A stretch of 64,000 nucleotides of DNA, from assembly GCA_030544235.1 (NCBI GenBank), contig CM060475.1, positions 3,286,420 to 3,350,419 on the forward strand, read 5' to 3'. Shown here in pieces: positions 1 to 13,139 of the stretch (its first letter is position 1; each line of letters opens with the position of its first letter). Below the pieces are notes generated by a model, which saw nothing but the letters and a program-made list of their open reading frames with translations, was not told where the DNA came from and did not search any database. This stretch comes from Lepturacanthus savala (Eukaryota > Chordata > Actinopteri > Scombriformes > Trichiuridae). The translations under genes were made by a program, and so were the position numbers.

Positions 1-2348
1 ACAGAATGAACACATGGAGCTTTTTGCACTTTCGGTGCCCCAGGTCACATCACAACAGGCCCACAGTGGATGGACAATGTTCACCGATGCAACAAACACA
101 AATGGGTATTTGCTTTCCTCCGAGCATCATCTACCACCTGGCTTTAGTTATGAAAACACTCATGACTATTCCTGAGAGGATTCATCGAAACAATATTGAC
201 ATTAAACATAAATCACCATATATGTCCTGTTTTTGTTTTTTTTCTAGTGTCTTTATCAAAGCTGTAGTGGTAAATTATTATTTATATCCAGTCACCGGTC
301 TAGACTAGAGTGAAATGTCTTTACTGTCTCTGCTGCTGCTTCCTCGAGGTCAAAGATTTCATGAAACAAAACAGAGAAAACCATCTGCACTTGTAAATAT
401 TGAAGCACCACAATATTTTGCATTTATAACAAGACCTAAAATATGAAGAGATCATCGATTTTGCCTCTGAGGTCACTTCTGACAGTTTTACAGTTCAAAG
501 CCAAAAGGAAAAAATAGTAACATTATAATTAGCTGCATTATAAAGCTTTGTTTGGAGAAATTTGTGAAACATGGTGTTCGTTAAGGCTGCAGTTTGTCTC
601 TGAGCTGTTTTTAATAGATTTTTTTTTGTAGAGATCAACATGAAAACAGCATCATCTGTGAACATGGTTTTCTGATAAATGTTTTTTTTTATTGAACAAT
701 TAACAATTAAGTTTCAGAATATTGGCATATTGAAAGAAAAACAAGTTATATCATGTAAAATCAACAATGACAATACGAGACATCACATAATTGCATAAAT
801 TATAATAAAATGAGATAGAAATGCAAACATCAGGGTATAAATATGCAGGTTCCAGAGCAATTTAATATCTTAATACTCTTTATTTATACAAAGAGTTCAT
901 TCTAGGAGAAAAGAAATGCACTAAAAAACGAATATTTGTGAATAAAAAACTTAGCATATATAATAATTACCTTAATCAAATATTCAAGAGCATCATCTTC
1001 TGGAAATGAGGACGGAGTCCTGGGAGCTGAAATAGAAGTAGTGTGACGTCATAGCACAAATCGTCCTCAATCCTTGAGGTTAAACAGAGAAGCATCAAAC
1101 CAGCAAACCAGAAATACTTAACAGTGTTTAACGGCCATGTGGGTCATATTTTATCATTTAATTATTTAATTAATAGGGATACCAGTTTTACCAATTTTGT
1201 TTTTTTTTATATTATTGACCAACTCTTTTCTCCTCTATAGGTTAAATATATGGTTTTATTGACCTTTAACCTGGAAATGAGACCAGCTTAGTCATTAAAG
1301 TTAATTGTCACACCAGATTAAAATACAACTCTTTTATATTTTTAAACCAGCAGAGGATGTTATGACCAAGCGTCTGTGCTATAAATACATATTTATATCT
1401 CTGGCTTGAAATGACTTGTGACTGTGTAACAAATCTTTATCTTCAGGGGGAAATTTGGAGGAGTTCCCCCAATAACTGTGGCTCCATTGTCATCGCATGT
1501 TAAAAAAAGAGAGAAAAACATTTCAGATGAATACAATCATGTGACCAGAAGTAATGACGACCGTGACCCATTTGCACGATGATAATTAACCATCCACAGA
1601 CACAGGGCATTGACCTCCACACAGGGATGTCAAAAACCCCACAGATTTAATACAGGAGAACATTAAATCTAATGTTAACTATACGTGGAGAGTCAAATCT
1701 GTAAATGTAGTCTAATAGATTTCCACACCAATACATTTCTATCAGCTGCAACAAAATGAACCTTAAGCTTCTTTTCTGAGCCGCTTCAACATTTCACTCT
1801 TCACACAATAAAACAACATGCGAAGAATGTTATTTCAACTTTATTTTTGCTCAATTTCACCCTCGTTGATCTGTCCTCCAGGCGACAGAAGATGAAGACT
1901 TCTGTCCTGCTTTGAATTAATTTTTAGCTCCGGTTGTGTAATCAGTTTATTTTCCCAGTAAGATGTAAATGAGTCACATGAACTCTGAACTTATCAGATC
2001 TTAAATCACCACAGCAGCATTACAGCATCACTACACAATAACCTTAAAACGCTTTGTGTGATCCTTTAACTTTATCAGTAATATAATCAGAATATTGAAA
2101 TTGTATCATAATAGAGAGAGAGAGCAGATTAGAGAATGTAATTTTACTTTTTCATGTGAACATTTCTACAAACCTTTAGGCAACATCAGATATATGATCA
2201 CAGACTTTTTTTCCCCATTTTTCATTTATTTGCAGATAATGTAGATATTGTTGAAATCATACTTTCTTTTCTGAGGTAAAATAATCTTTTCCTGCAGCCA
2301 AATCTTTTTTTGCATAATAATCAATGAATATCCTTTGAACAAAACACT
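1..2348. other. AT-rich non-coding sequence, no gene seen
   Basis: This stretch has short homopolymer A/T runs and frequent stops in all frames. The 100-codon frame beginning near position 6 has no domain, no splice context and low-complexity residues, so I treat it as chance. A short GA run lies near 2112-2126. No element termini are recognisable. Confidence 0.6.
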
Positions 2349-2655
2349 TTAAAGGTCCTACATTGAGCTTTTAATCCATGTGATTATAAGAAGGTGTAGA
2401 TGTTATAAAAACATAGAAGAAACACACACAACCTGGATTTAGAAACTGAGCCTTGAAACAAGCTGTCAGGACTTCTGTGAAGTTGTGATGTCACAACTAT
2501 GCAGTCCCCACCCAACCCCACATTGACTGATATTCAAATTAGCCAATCAGAGGAGCAGCTCATTAGTATTAATGAGCCAACACTAAATGACCTGGTATTT
2601 CTAGGGCTGCAGAGAGATGTGAAAATAAACCAAGTCCATTTTTGTTTTTTAAAAA
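2349..2655 (-). mobile_element. TTAA-type MITE, copy 1 (truncated)
   Basis: It starts with TTAA followed by AGGTCC, the same terminus as the copies at 17210, 59911 and 62443. It shares their core: a CRE-like near-palindrome GTTGTGATGTCACAAC at about 2484-2500 and an inverted CCAAT box (CCAATCAGAGGAG) at 2543, followed by an ATTAGTATTAATGA stretch. The opposite terminus (AATATGGGACCT) is missing; similarity to the 17210 copy fades near 2655. Orientation matches the 17210 and 53690 copies. TTAA target duplication with short inverted termini is the habit of piggyBac-class elements; no transposase is present, so class assignment is inference. Confidence 0.75.
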
Positions 2656-3059
2656 GATTTTTATTATTGTTACATGCACAAAGTTAAACCATAAAACAAC
2701 ATAATGGCAGCACAACTCTCAAAAAAATAAAAAAATATTGAAGTGTTCAGATTGAGGAGAAGAAGAAAAAGGAGAGAGGGAAGATTAGAAACAGAACCTG
2801 GTGCGGTGGTTGGCTCTAAGCACTCGGAGCTGTGCTGCCGCTGTCTGCAGTGTAAGACGGTTGAGTATCGCACCTACCAGGCAGATCGAAAAATTCAAAC
2901 ACCGAGTGCCAAGATCTTTATGTGGATTCCCTACTTTCAAATAGCTTAGGATTATTCTCTGTCTAAGCTAATACCTGGTGAGGAAGTAAAGCCTGAAGGA
3001 TGGGATTATTTAATGTGGCATTTTTAATGTGTGAAACGCTAATCACATCTCCGAACAGG
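2656..3059. other. Non-coding, includes a tRNA-like closed helix
   Basis: Unique sequence. Between 2800 and 2874 the ends GGTGCGG and TCGCACC can form a 7-bp closing helix (one G-T pair) exactly 75 bases apart, followed by TACCA, which resembles a tRNA acceptor stem. The internal D, anticodon and T arms do not pair convincingly and there is no canonical B box, so I do not call a tRNA. Confidence 0.35.
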
Positions 3060-4379
3060 AATACTTCAACCATTTAACTTTCGTCAGGGGAGGAGAGACG
3101 TTTTTTTTGAGGAAGTAAGCCTTCAAAAAAAGACCCTTCTCCCCTCCCTCCTCCACCACCTCGTACCGCAGAAACCTGCAGAATCCACGATGACAATGAC
3201 ACATTGTGGAGGGGGAGGAGGAGGGGCAGGGGGGCGACAGAGACAGAGTAACCTCGAGTGCATGACGGAAGTTTTTATTCTGACTGTTGTGGTGAAACAG
3301 GGCCGCCGCTGCTTTGCGGGGAGTCTTTTCCTAAAGCACCACACATCAATCCTGGCGCCTAGACGGCAGACTGAATCACTCGTCTGTGCACCGATAATGA
3401 TTTCACAATCCCCGCACATACCGGCGTCTGAATCTGCTGCGGATTTGCCGGATAAAGCCCTGTTTCCTCTCAGAATCCAAAAAGTTTAACAAGGTGAAGT
3501 AGCTCCGATTTGACCGCTCTGAGCCGAAACTTTAATGCGATCTCAAAAAGAAAAAAAAAAAACCCGCCGCCGCTGCACGCCTGACAGCCGACTCCAGAAA
3601 CAGACAGGAGCAGGGGAAGAGTGACAAGGAGGGTCTACACTCGTCTCTCATCTGTCTGTGATCATTACTGGTTAAACATCTGAAGCGTTGCTATTATATC
3701 AGCATGGAAAGTTATTAAAAGACACGCACACACACACTCTCATTCTGCCCCCGTGTCGCTCTGTCTTTAAGGATCGCGCTCTGATAGCGGCGGTGAGGAA
3801 ATCAATGAAGGGCCTGAGAGCAGCCGGTCTGGCAGACTTGACACGCAACAGAGGAAGGTAAATTATTGGAACTTTAATTACTTTGATCCGTCATGCATTG
3901 TAGCATTGTGTCAGGGAAGTCAATACCATGACAGACGCCGAACAAAGGCCAGCGCCGCATTTTCATAACATCTTCACTACCTTTTCCTAACGGCTGATTA
4001 AAGCCGGGGCGTCGAGGACCAGAAGCCTCCAGCTTTCCCCTCTGTCCTCCCTCTCCTCTGCCGCCACGCGCTGATTTAGAAACTCATTTTGAAAGCTCTG
4101 TTTACCCAACTCATTACTGGAGTCAGGGATTGAATGCTGGTCTATTATGGGCCTCTGAACCACCGCAGCTTTACAAAACAAGCACAATGCCCGGTGCTAT
4201 CACCATTATCACATTGTACAACCGTAATGTATCGTGCCCATAAATATAAGTCCGTGCTCTCCGCTAAATTAAGAAGGATTTGCCGCCACAATGAAGCCTG
4301 TCCTTTTTCTGAGTGGCCGCACAAGAAAACAATGACACAAAAAAACCCACAAAGTAAATGAGCGAGAGTGAGAAATTCT
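3060..4379. other. GC-richer unique block, candidate regulatory or CpG-rich DNA
   Basis: The block is richer in G, C and CpG than its surroundings, notably 3120-3450, 3560-3610 and 3760-4070. Open frames of up to 99 codons on both strands overlap here, as expected from GC-rich DNA, and none shows a domain. It could be a distal regulatory region or an unannotated promoter. No TATA box, cap signal or following splice donor with coding potential could be defended. Confidence 0.35.
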
Positions 4380-4740
4380 TTTTTTCATATCATCAAAGGG
4401 TGTACAAAATTACTCCTTCTTTTCCCTATTTCATGAATATTCTGCCACTTAGCGTTGGGATGAATCTGCAGGATTGTTCTCTGGGCTGATAAATGGCCGG
4501 CATGGGTGGTAATTTAGAAGTGCACATTAATCTCCAATCGTTGGCCTAAGAGGGGAATAAATAGGAGGCAAAAAAAGGTAATTGATATCCAGCAAATGGG
4601 CAGACCCCCTAAAATAAAAAGTGATGCAGATATAACTAAGGCGATCATCTGTGTTATTAATTGCACAAACTGCAATATGTGAGCTGAACAGGAAAGAAAA
4701 GTGCTTTGCTTTAATTCTTCATTCATGCGTTAAGTACAAT
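4380..4740. promoter_or_regulatory. Candidate conserved non-coding element
   Basis: Unique, non-repetitive sequence with many homeodomain-type cores (TAATT, ATTAAT, AATTGATA, TTATTAATTG) and none of the termini or simple repeats that mark the neighbouring transposons. This texture is typical of vertebrate developmental enhancers. The call rests on composition only; conservation was not tested. Confidence 0.3.
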
Positions 4741-6394
4741 TAAGAAAAACTGTTGTTTGTGTGGAAAGTGAGGGGAACAGCTCAGAGAAATTGTCAGCTG
4801 TCATCAAGAAAGGAAACTCTGCTCTTGACCGTAATTCATTAGCGCATCAGGGATTTGCTAACTTCAGTCCTAATCATCCACTGAGAATTCCACTGATGGT
4901 TTATATTTCTGTCTCTGAGTGATTTGTATTGTATTGTATTCTGCAGTCCAGGGGATAATCCTGCACAATGTGACCAAATGGGCTTTGAGACTTTTTCTAT
5001 CGCAGTAGTAGAGGACAGTGAGGACATTCACTGTCACTGCTGCTGTGATGTGTCCTACGATGATGCACTTTTGCAGGCAAACAGTGGACATACTTTCCAA
5101 CGATGATAGGATCAAACCTTTTTAACCAACATAACCTGACTCATCAGTTGAATATGAGCTATTGTTGACTCAAGAACTAAAGTGCTGGAGTTAGAGATTT
5201 AGATAAAAAACATGACAATTTGTTACAGTTAATAGTTAGTGTAGTTGTTGCATCCATTTATAGTTGCATCTGTAATAGTCAAATATATTTTTAAAAACTT
5301 ATTTTTGTTACTTTAAAACTGCAGTAGGCAACAACAGTAACATAGTAAGCAAGTTAAAAATACACATTTGTAAATTTCTGGAGTTGAAAGGAATCGCTGT
5401 AATTGGATAATTACCTGCTAGCTAAACCTGATTGGTTGTTTGATTCATACCAACTGCATATTTAATAATAAATAATTAAATAACAGACATGCATTTAAAA
5501 CAAAAAAATAAATATTAGCTCTTCACAAATATTGGTAGAGCATGCAATGTTCAAAATTTCTTTTGTTAACCAAAATTATATTGCAGTTTAATTGACTATT
5601 TCCACTTTACTTGTATACAAAACTTTTTTTGAAGATCTTTAATAACTTAATACAGTATTTGTGTTATCTGGTATTGCCTCTTTCTGTAGATTGTGCTTTT
5701 TTGTGACTAGTTATGTCCACAACACCTGATCTAATCATCAACTGAATCACTTCACATTTTTCTGCATAATTATGCTCATGCACATACGTCGTAGCACACG
5801 GCTGCACATGCAGTTGTGTGTATTTACAGAGTGAGAAACAAACTGATTTAATCTAAATTTGCACTTGCAGTATGTGCATACACACAAGCACGCTACTGCA
5901 AAGACAGACTAACATACATCCATGTGTGGAAGCAGAGCAGTCACATTTCCTGACAAGAAAGTTTTGAACCCGAACGAACATCTGCTGTGTGCAAAACTTC
6001 AAATGTTAAGGCCCTCAGAAAGAGGGAAAAAAATCATACTTCTCTCTTAATTTGTATTGATGGCCTGGAAGAAACCAGCATGCTTTGCAGTTCTGTAAGG
6101 GGGAAGATGTTTAAGTGGAGATTAATTCAAATTTCTGCTTGCTCAGTACTTGTAAAACTAAAGCAATTTATATTCCTTCTCTTAACGATCCCCCCTTTCT
6201 CTGATTGCGGTAATGTAATCTAATTGTAATTATGATACTATCTGAATCATGCAGACCTTAACATGATTGGAGCTACTCATTGCATTAAAAACTAATTTTT
6301 GAATAATGATGAAAGGAGCACTGGAAAATGTGGAAGTATTACATTTTTTCTTTATCTCTGTTTTGTGGGGGGATCTTGTTCTCAGCCCCTGACG
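4741..6394. other. AT-rich non-coding sequence, no gene seen
   Basis: Unique AT-rich sequence without recognisable elements. Frames of 60-81 codons near 4839-5115 overlap one another on both strands and show no family features. Confidence 0.55.
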
Positions 6395-6432
6395 CCCCCC
6401 CCCCTCTCCCCCCCCCCCCCCCCCCCCCCCCT
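6395..6432. repeat. Poly-C tract
   Basis: Nearly pure C, interrupted by TCT, ending in an uninterrupted run of about 24 C. Proline or glycine-rich frames overlapping it are artefacts. Assembly length in such a run is unreliable. Confidence 0.95.
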
Positions 6433-8751
6433 GCCTACAGTCATAGTTCTGGTATAAATGACAAGAAGGAGTGGATCTGAGGAGCGGCGGGAGGAGGTGA
6501 AGAGAGGGGGCTGGATGGGAAATGGACCACCCCAATTAAACCTATCAGACTCATCAGTGGCTGCAGGATAACAGCGTACCGCTGCAAACAAGTTCACTGT
6601 CATCCCACGAGGTTTCGCTTATCACGCGTGTGCCTCCTACGCCGCGTGTCACCCCCACCTTACACCCCCCACCCTCCCCACGTTCACCTCACCGAGAGGG
6701 GAGGATGAGCTCCTCCTGTTGAGTCCTTATATCTAAGACTCAAGTTAAAACAGTTGCTGGTGATTTGGGCTCAGTGATAGTTTTGTTGGTTCAGAGACGA
6801 TCTGAATTCATAAAGTCACAGGTGATTTTTGTTGTTACTTTAGAAAATGAAAAGTGAAAAAAATCACAAGTCAGGCAGGAGTTGTCAGTGTATCAGCAGG
6901 TAGCAGCAGGCTCATCAGTTTCAGGTGAGATATTGTAATATTTTAAGATGAACATGCTGGTATTGTTGTTTAAAGACCTGATTTAATTGTAGCTGCAGTC
7001 GTGTCGTTTGAGATTTAAAGTGTGGGCTTTTTGATTTATTCTTCTGTATCTTCTTAGCATTAGTTTGTGTTTCATTATTATTCTACTATTTTTCTATAAC
7101 TTTATAGTTGCTTTCTTTTCTTGGTGTGAGGTAATGTTGTTATGGGAAGGTTGCCTTGGCATCAGCCTGTAGAAAACCTTATAAAACCCAAATAAACATT
7201 AAAATTATAGTTAGAATTATAGTTTTATTTTTTTTAATTATATTTTCATAATCAAAGTTAAACCTGCAATATATTTGGAAGAATTGTACATAGGGAAAAA
7301 ACTCAGTTTTCATAAGTGAATGATTTATTGATATATTTTTAAACAGCGATGTGCAGTATTATTTGTACTATTGGCTTCCATGCAGTGAATCAGTGTAGAA
7401 GTGGTGCTGACGGAGCCCAGTAACACTTAAGCACCTGCAAGTTAACTGTAAACTCCAGGGTTAAGGATCATTTTTATCAGAATATGACTGTCGTACAATC
7501 TCATTTGAGGGTCCAGGAGTGTGGACCACGAGCCTATTCACTGTGCTTAAAAAGCAGACACGAGGCTAAGGTGAGAGAGCAGGAGAGAGGCAGAGAGGGA
7601 CAGATAACCCGCCAGCTTTCACACTCCTAAAGGTAAAGCACTTAATGTATGAAATGAGGCTGGGTGCAGAGGCTAATGTGAAAGAGCCCATAGCACAACA
7701 GGGAGGGAGGGAGAATACCTGCATCCTCTCAGTCCTCATACCAGGTAGAGCTGGAGCTTCTGGAACAAATAGAAATAGAAAAATAAATAAAAATAAATGA
7801 ATAGAATACACAAATGATGAAAATAAACATTCTCTTCAAGGGATAAAGGGGGAGTTTGTGACATAAAATTGCACAATATTGATTAAGCTGTGCACAGCTG
7901 GCAGCACTGCTGGATCAGCTGGGAAATGATTACCTCCTCTTACACAGACCTAATGCATTTAAGACCAAATTTCAAGGTGCTGATAAGCGATGTGCAGCTC
8001 AGGTGCTCTGTAAGATCATCAAGCGGAACCTGAATCACTTACAAATGATTCCTTTTCCATGTTTTCTCAGTCAAACCAGCAGGAGTTGCACAGTTTGCAA
8101 TTCATAAATAATATTTCCTTAAATTATTTTGGTCACTTGCAGATTGAGTAGTGAGAACTTGCCAGTAACGGTCTCCTCTTCCTAAGCAGGATAAAGACAC
8201 CAATTTTCTAAAAATCAATCCTGTCCTGATTCCAGATTTGTGATGTTTTGTTCTATTAGATTTCATGATTTACATTACACCTTGCTCAAACTCTGATGCT
8301 TTGTTGATGATTAAAAGGAAGAAAATTAGCTCCCAAAAATCATGAAAACAAGCGTCAATGAACACTTGAGACCAACAAAATGAAAATAATGTGATGTGAA
8401 GCTTTGTGGAAAAGTTTTCCACGAGCTACAAATGTCACCATGCATCACCTGAGTGGGACCTGACTGCAGCAGCAGAATCTTACTGCCAACTATCTTTAAC
8501 ATAGCTGAGGGATATGTTATTCCGCCCCTTTTATAACTCACCCCTCCACCTAAAAAAAAAAAAACCCTCAACCCTGAAAAATCCATCTGTGCATGTATTT
8601 TTTTCTTTCTCTTAACGCACAGCCACACTCAGCTCGTTCAGCCATGGCAAACACGCACAGATCTCCGGCTATTCCCCTTCTCCTGATGCCCTGCTTCGCC
8701 TCCTCGGTGCCACCTGGGTGCTCCAGTGGCTCCGAGGCGAAGATGTGCAAA
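6433..8751. other. Non-coding sequence, no gene seen
   Basis: Mixed-composition unique sequence. Stretches around 6590-6710 and 7560-7740 are GC- or purine-richer. No exon, RNA gene or transposon terminus was recognised. Confidence 0.5.
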
Positions 8752-8753
8752 GT

Positions 8754-8786
<33 letters not shown>

Positions 8787-8790
8787 AGTG
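8752..8790. repeat. (TG)n microsatellite
   Basis: About 18 TG units with minor interruptions. Short frames reading CVCVCV or HTHTHT through it are repeat translations. Confidence 0.95.
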
Positions 8791-9003
8791 AGTTTGTTTG
8801 TTGGCTGAGGGCATGAGCCATATTTTCATCGTAAGATGGAAAGACTGACTTGCGGCAAACATACAGACTGCCCTGGGATTTCTTTCTTTATATACTGTAC
8901 ATCAGTGGAGGTAAAAAAGATAAAAATCCTCTCATCTTGTATAATTAACACTTTATATGTAACTGAAAATTGCAAAGGTTTATTGTGGGTAATGTTTTTT
9001 GTG

Positions 9004-9443
9004 ACAGTCCCCTAATTACTTTAATTAGTATTTATCTAGTAAGTATATGATAAATTATAGTATATAATTGGGTATTCACCACTGACTGTGTCTGCCAGGT
9101 AAGCATATATCTAATAAACCCTTAATAAATGGATAACTTTATGAGAAAATGTATTTTACTGGAAACTTAATTTCTAGCTAATACCTAATTAATCTTGGGC
9201 TGTTGCAAACTTAAACCTTGGATAATTACAATTGTGACTGATACGTAATAAATCTTACTGTGTGTTCTTGCTGATATTTTTAAAACTTCCTCGGTAGGCT
9301 TCAAGGTAATAGTGGAGTTTCTTTTTGTATTTCAGCTGTACTTTCTTTGTATTTGGTGATTTAATACTAGTAGTAATTACCTATTAATATGCAATAATTT
9401 ACCATATAGTTATTTGGGAAATTCCTAGTAATTAGGGGCCTGT
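9004..9443. mobile_element. MITE with ACAG(T/G)CCCCTAATTACT termini
   Basis: The left end ACAGTCCCCTAATTACT and the right end, read on the minus strand as ACAGGCCCCTAATTACT, form a 17-base terminal inverted repeat with one mismatch around a 440-base AT-rich body. The body has no coding capacity. A clear target-site duplication is not visible, so the superfamily is unassigned. This is the structure of a miniature inverted-repeat transposable element. Confidence 0.7.
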
Positions 9444-12400
9444 AGAAGGAAGGATTTTCTCAAAACCACAGTGTTGACGTGCATGTAGAGGAGGAGAATT
9501 CTGTTCACTAGAGATTATGGTTAATCAAGTCCAACAAAAAAAACGTGAGGAATAAAATTTTTTTTCCAGTAATTAAAAAAAATGTATAAAAAGACTACTA
9601 GTGTTCATCCTCTAATTTTAAGTCTTTAAAGTGTTAAAAAAAAAACTGTGTGCACATAGTTCAGACTTCTAAATATCTGAAAGACCCGTTTCACCATGAT
9701 AGGAGGTGTGTCATCATGCCCTTAACATATGGACCATGCCATAATCTCCTGCTCCTGTGAAGAGGCTTCTATTTGGTGAAAGTGAAATTCAGAGAGCGGC
9801 GCCTGAGCCATAGGTGTAATTTACTGATGATACCAATCTGAGCTCATTGTATTTCCTTAAGTACCCGGGAATTAGTTTCCGAGGAGCCGTGCAGGGAGGT
9901 TTTATTCAGCATGCAAAGGGTCACAGGAGAGCTGGAGCCTTGATGAGACGGGATGATCAGGTTCTGTCTCTCTTAAGTCTCGAGGGTTTCTTCTCTTCTC
10001 ACTATTAAAGACTCTCTGATTGGACTCTGGACACCCTACAGATGTTAGCAGCTGGCGAAAAAAAAGGGAAGTCACATGATCTGGTCTCACCAGTGGCTTT
10101 AAAAAAATGCTAATAAACGTGGGCGCACACATGCACACGATTACATATGTTCAGCCAGGGAATCTACATATGCGTAGCCCAATTATTTCATCGCTCACCA
10201 AAGGGTGCAATGATTAAAAGAATCTAAACATCACTCTGCATGAAGAAACAATATTTGCAAAAGGAGAATGGCTTGAGAGGAGCTTTGAGGAAACACGTTT
10301 GTACTTTCTTTGGACAGGAAGGCCAGTGATGAAATGAAAACAATTAAAAAAAAAGTTTGGGGGGCTCTTGAGTCAATTAATTTCATTCAGTCAGGAGGCC
10401 ATGCAGGAGGAGAGGTGGGAATAAGGAGAAAAAAAAAAGTCTGGTCTCTTAGCAACAGCACCCCCCCCACGATTTCCCGCAACCATACACCACCTCCTCA
10501 ACATGTCAGAAACCTTTGCCCCCCTCTGGCTCCTGGAGGCGCGGGGAAAGTTTCCCTAGGTGTCTTTTACACCGCCGCAGCCTCCTGATTGGCCGAGAGC
10601 TTCCACTGGCTGTCAACCGCCTCCCTTAAGGGAACCTGGCAGATCTTGAGAAGAAGAAAAAACACAGAAGAGGGGAGGAGGGGGTGTGGGGGGGGAGAGA
10701 GAAAGAAAAATCAATTTTAAGCTCACATGCCCCACTGGGTGCCAAAGCCACTTCGGGGATACTGAAGGATGCCCGAGTTGACAGGATTTGACTTCCAGAG
10801 GTAGAGAGGTGACAAACTCTATCACGGGGAGAGGGCAGCGGCGAGGCCTGGGAGGGCTAACCTGTTCTCAGGGATGGCTGACCCGCACTCGTATTGAACC
10901 TATCTATCTCTCTGCGCCGCCATAGGTGCCACCAGGGAATCTGTAAAGGAAAAGGGAAAAGGGGAGGGGAGGTGAAGAAAGTTGTTACTGCAAAGAGAGA
11001 CGGTAAACGGGGGAGAGACGGGGGAGAAAAAAAGGGAAAAAAAGTGGCAGAATTCAGGGGTGTAAATGATGAATTACTTTTCATCAAGTGAAGGGAAACA
11101 TACTCCGGAACAATCCAGAAAACGGAGCAGGGAGACTCTGACCTCGTGCTTCAGAGCAGCCAATATCTTCATTCAAGAAGACAACCATGAAATTACACAG
11201 AAAATGGGATTGTCATGAGCGGGCCCTTGAAAATCTTGCTGTACAGTCATTATGGCGTGAGGAAAGAGCCTTCATCCACACATCATACCCCGTAAGAGAA
11301 GGGAAGCAGGGTGTGTATCCACGGGGACAGCTGCTAGAAATGAGGGGGTCGGGGTTAGTTTAATGAAAAGAACGATTCTATGTTTCCCTGTTTCTTTACT
11401 TCTAAGCTCTTCTACATACTCACTTTACATCGTGACACGTTGTCCTAACCCTTTATTGTTTCTGTAGACGTCCACATGCATCCGTGAAGGAGTGTTAACA
11501 AATGTTGTTGACGTAATTAAAGCAAGACAGTTGTTTCTCTCACATACGAGGATTTAGAAAAAAAGAAAAAGGTTTGCAGATGCACGCACGGCGAACACAG
11601 AGCCTAATGAGCAATCAAATAATAATTAGGAAAACCAAAGCAGAGGAAGAAAGGAGCAAGGCTTTGAATGCAAGATGTTCAGGTTAAACCCTGAAATAAG
11701 TTGGAAAAGGAAGTTTGGAAAATGTGTTGAGGACATTAATAAAACTCTGCTTTTCCAATGCTTAAAGGTACACTCCACAAAATACATCCACATGTAGGCA
11801 CGCCATTGTTTGACATTACAAACCATCTACTACTACTATTTATATCCGCACTCAGTTCTTACTCTGAGAGAGTAGCATTTTTTATTGATATTTGCATTTT
11901 ATGTTGTGAAAAAGATCAATAAAAAATAAAATAATCACATGAGATGGTTAAAGGTACTAATTAAGCAACCTATGTTGTCATGGCAACAGTACAGCAGGAC
12001 AATAGGCATCATGACAACTTTTTAGTATTTGCATTTTAAAGGTGGAAAATTTATCACAATTATATAGACGTTATCTGAACTGACATCACTTCTCAGTGTC
12101 ATGATCATAGGTGCAGATGTTCCTATATGACTTATTGATCCTAGATCCTATCTGACTTATTGATTGATGGATTTGGGGAAAAAAATAAACACAACAGACA
12201 CTTTAAAATGGCTTTTGATTTGATTTGAAATAATTTTTTTAAAATAAAAAGGGCCAATGTAGAATGCAACACAGCTCCACCACAATACGAGTAAAATTAT
12301 CATAGACCCAAATCTGAAGTAATTAAGTAAATAATTTCTATTTATTTCAGTATTTAAATCTTAATGTGTGCTTTCATGTATTATTTGTTGTTTAGACCCT

Positions 12401-13139
12401 GCTGCCTGGCTCAGCTTTTTTGGGTCATAATAACCGCATCCACAAGATGGCGTCTGTCACTCAAACCAATAGGTTGTTTTTTGGCGACTGAATTTACACA
12501 CTGTTTTTTTTCTTGTAAGAACATGCGCACACATCAAAGTAACAACCACACAACAGATCTCATCCCCTTCCTGAAAACTGCTGCGGAACAAGTCTGCTGC
12601 TGCAAAATAGTATTTTCTTTGCAAATTGTATTTATTTAGAAACGTTAGCGTGGTTTTCCCACGGTGGTGTAAATACAGTTTCAGACGACATTTCTGCTCC
12701 GGTACGTTACAAACTCATAATTCATAAAGTCTAATTTAAGTATAGTAAATGTATTTAGTAGTGGCAGCTGCAATACAAAAATATCAGTATCATGAATTAT
12801 ACAAGTGCACAGGAATGTTCCATGTGGTCTGACAGATGCCGCCCGGGGACAGTGCGAAAGATATATGGCATATGAGTATCACATTGAAGTTATACATTTA
12901 GAAAAAGAGATGCATTGTTTCTCGTGTGAATGTCATTTTTCATAGAAGAAGTTTAGGGAGAGTCCTGTTTACGATAGAGAAGTGGAAACTCGGGAAGAGT
13001 CGGGGGGTGGTGAAGGGGAGGCTATCTCCAAATTCTTCTCCCTGAATACCGACTCGTTCTCTCAAAGCACAGAATTAACGAGACGAGGAAAAAATAGGAC
13101 TGTGTGGCAGCGCAGCAGCGACGTGTCCGTGGAAAGTAT
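9444..13139. other. Non-coding sequence with a GC-richer segment near 10.5-11.1 kb
   Basis: Mostly unique AT-rich DNA. Around 10540-10700 it is GC-richer and carries an inverted CCAAT box (GATTGGCC near 10588) next to a CCCTTAAGGG palindrome, which could be promoter-like, but no downstream exon is evident. 10930-11050 is purine-rich. 11766 begins TTAAAGGTACAC, resembling a MITE terminus without a matching partner nearby. Confidence 0.45.

Noticed and set aside
3123..3489. Overlapping 98- and 99-codon frames on opposite strands
   Set aside because: Typical of GC-rich DNA; includes poly-Gly/poly-Pro from a GGA-rich patch; no domain.
11766..11960. TTAAAGGTAC segments as another MITE
   Set aside because: Two short terminus-like motifs in the same orientation, with no inverted partner and no shared interior.
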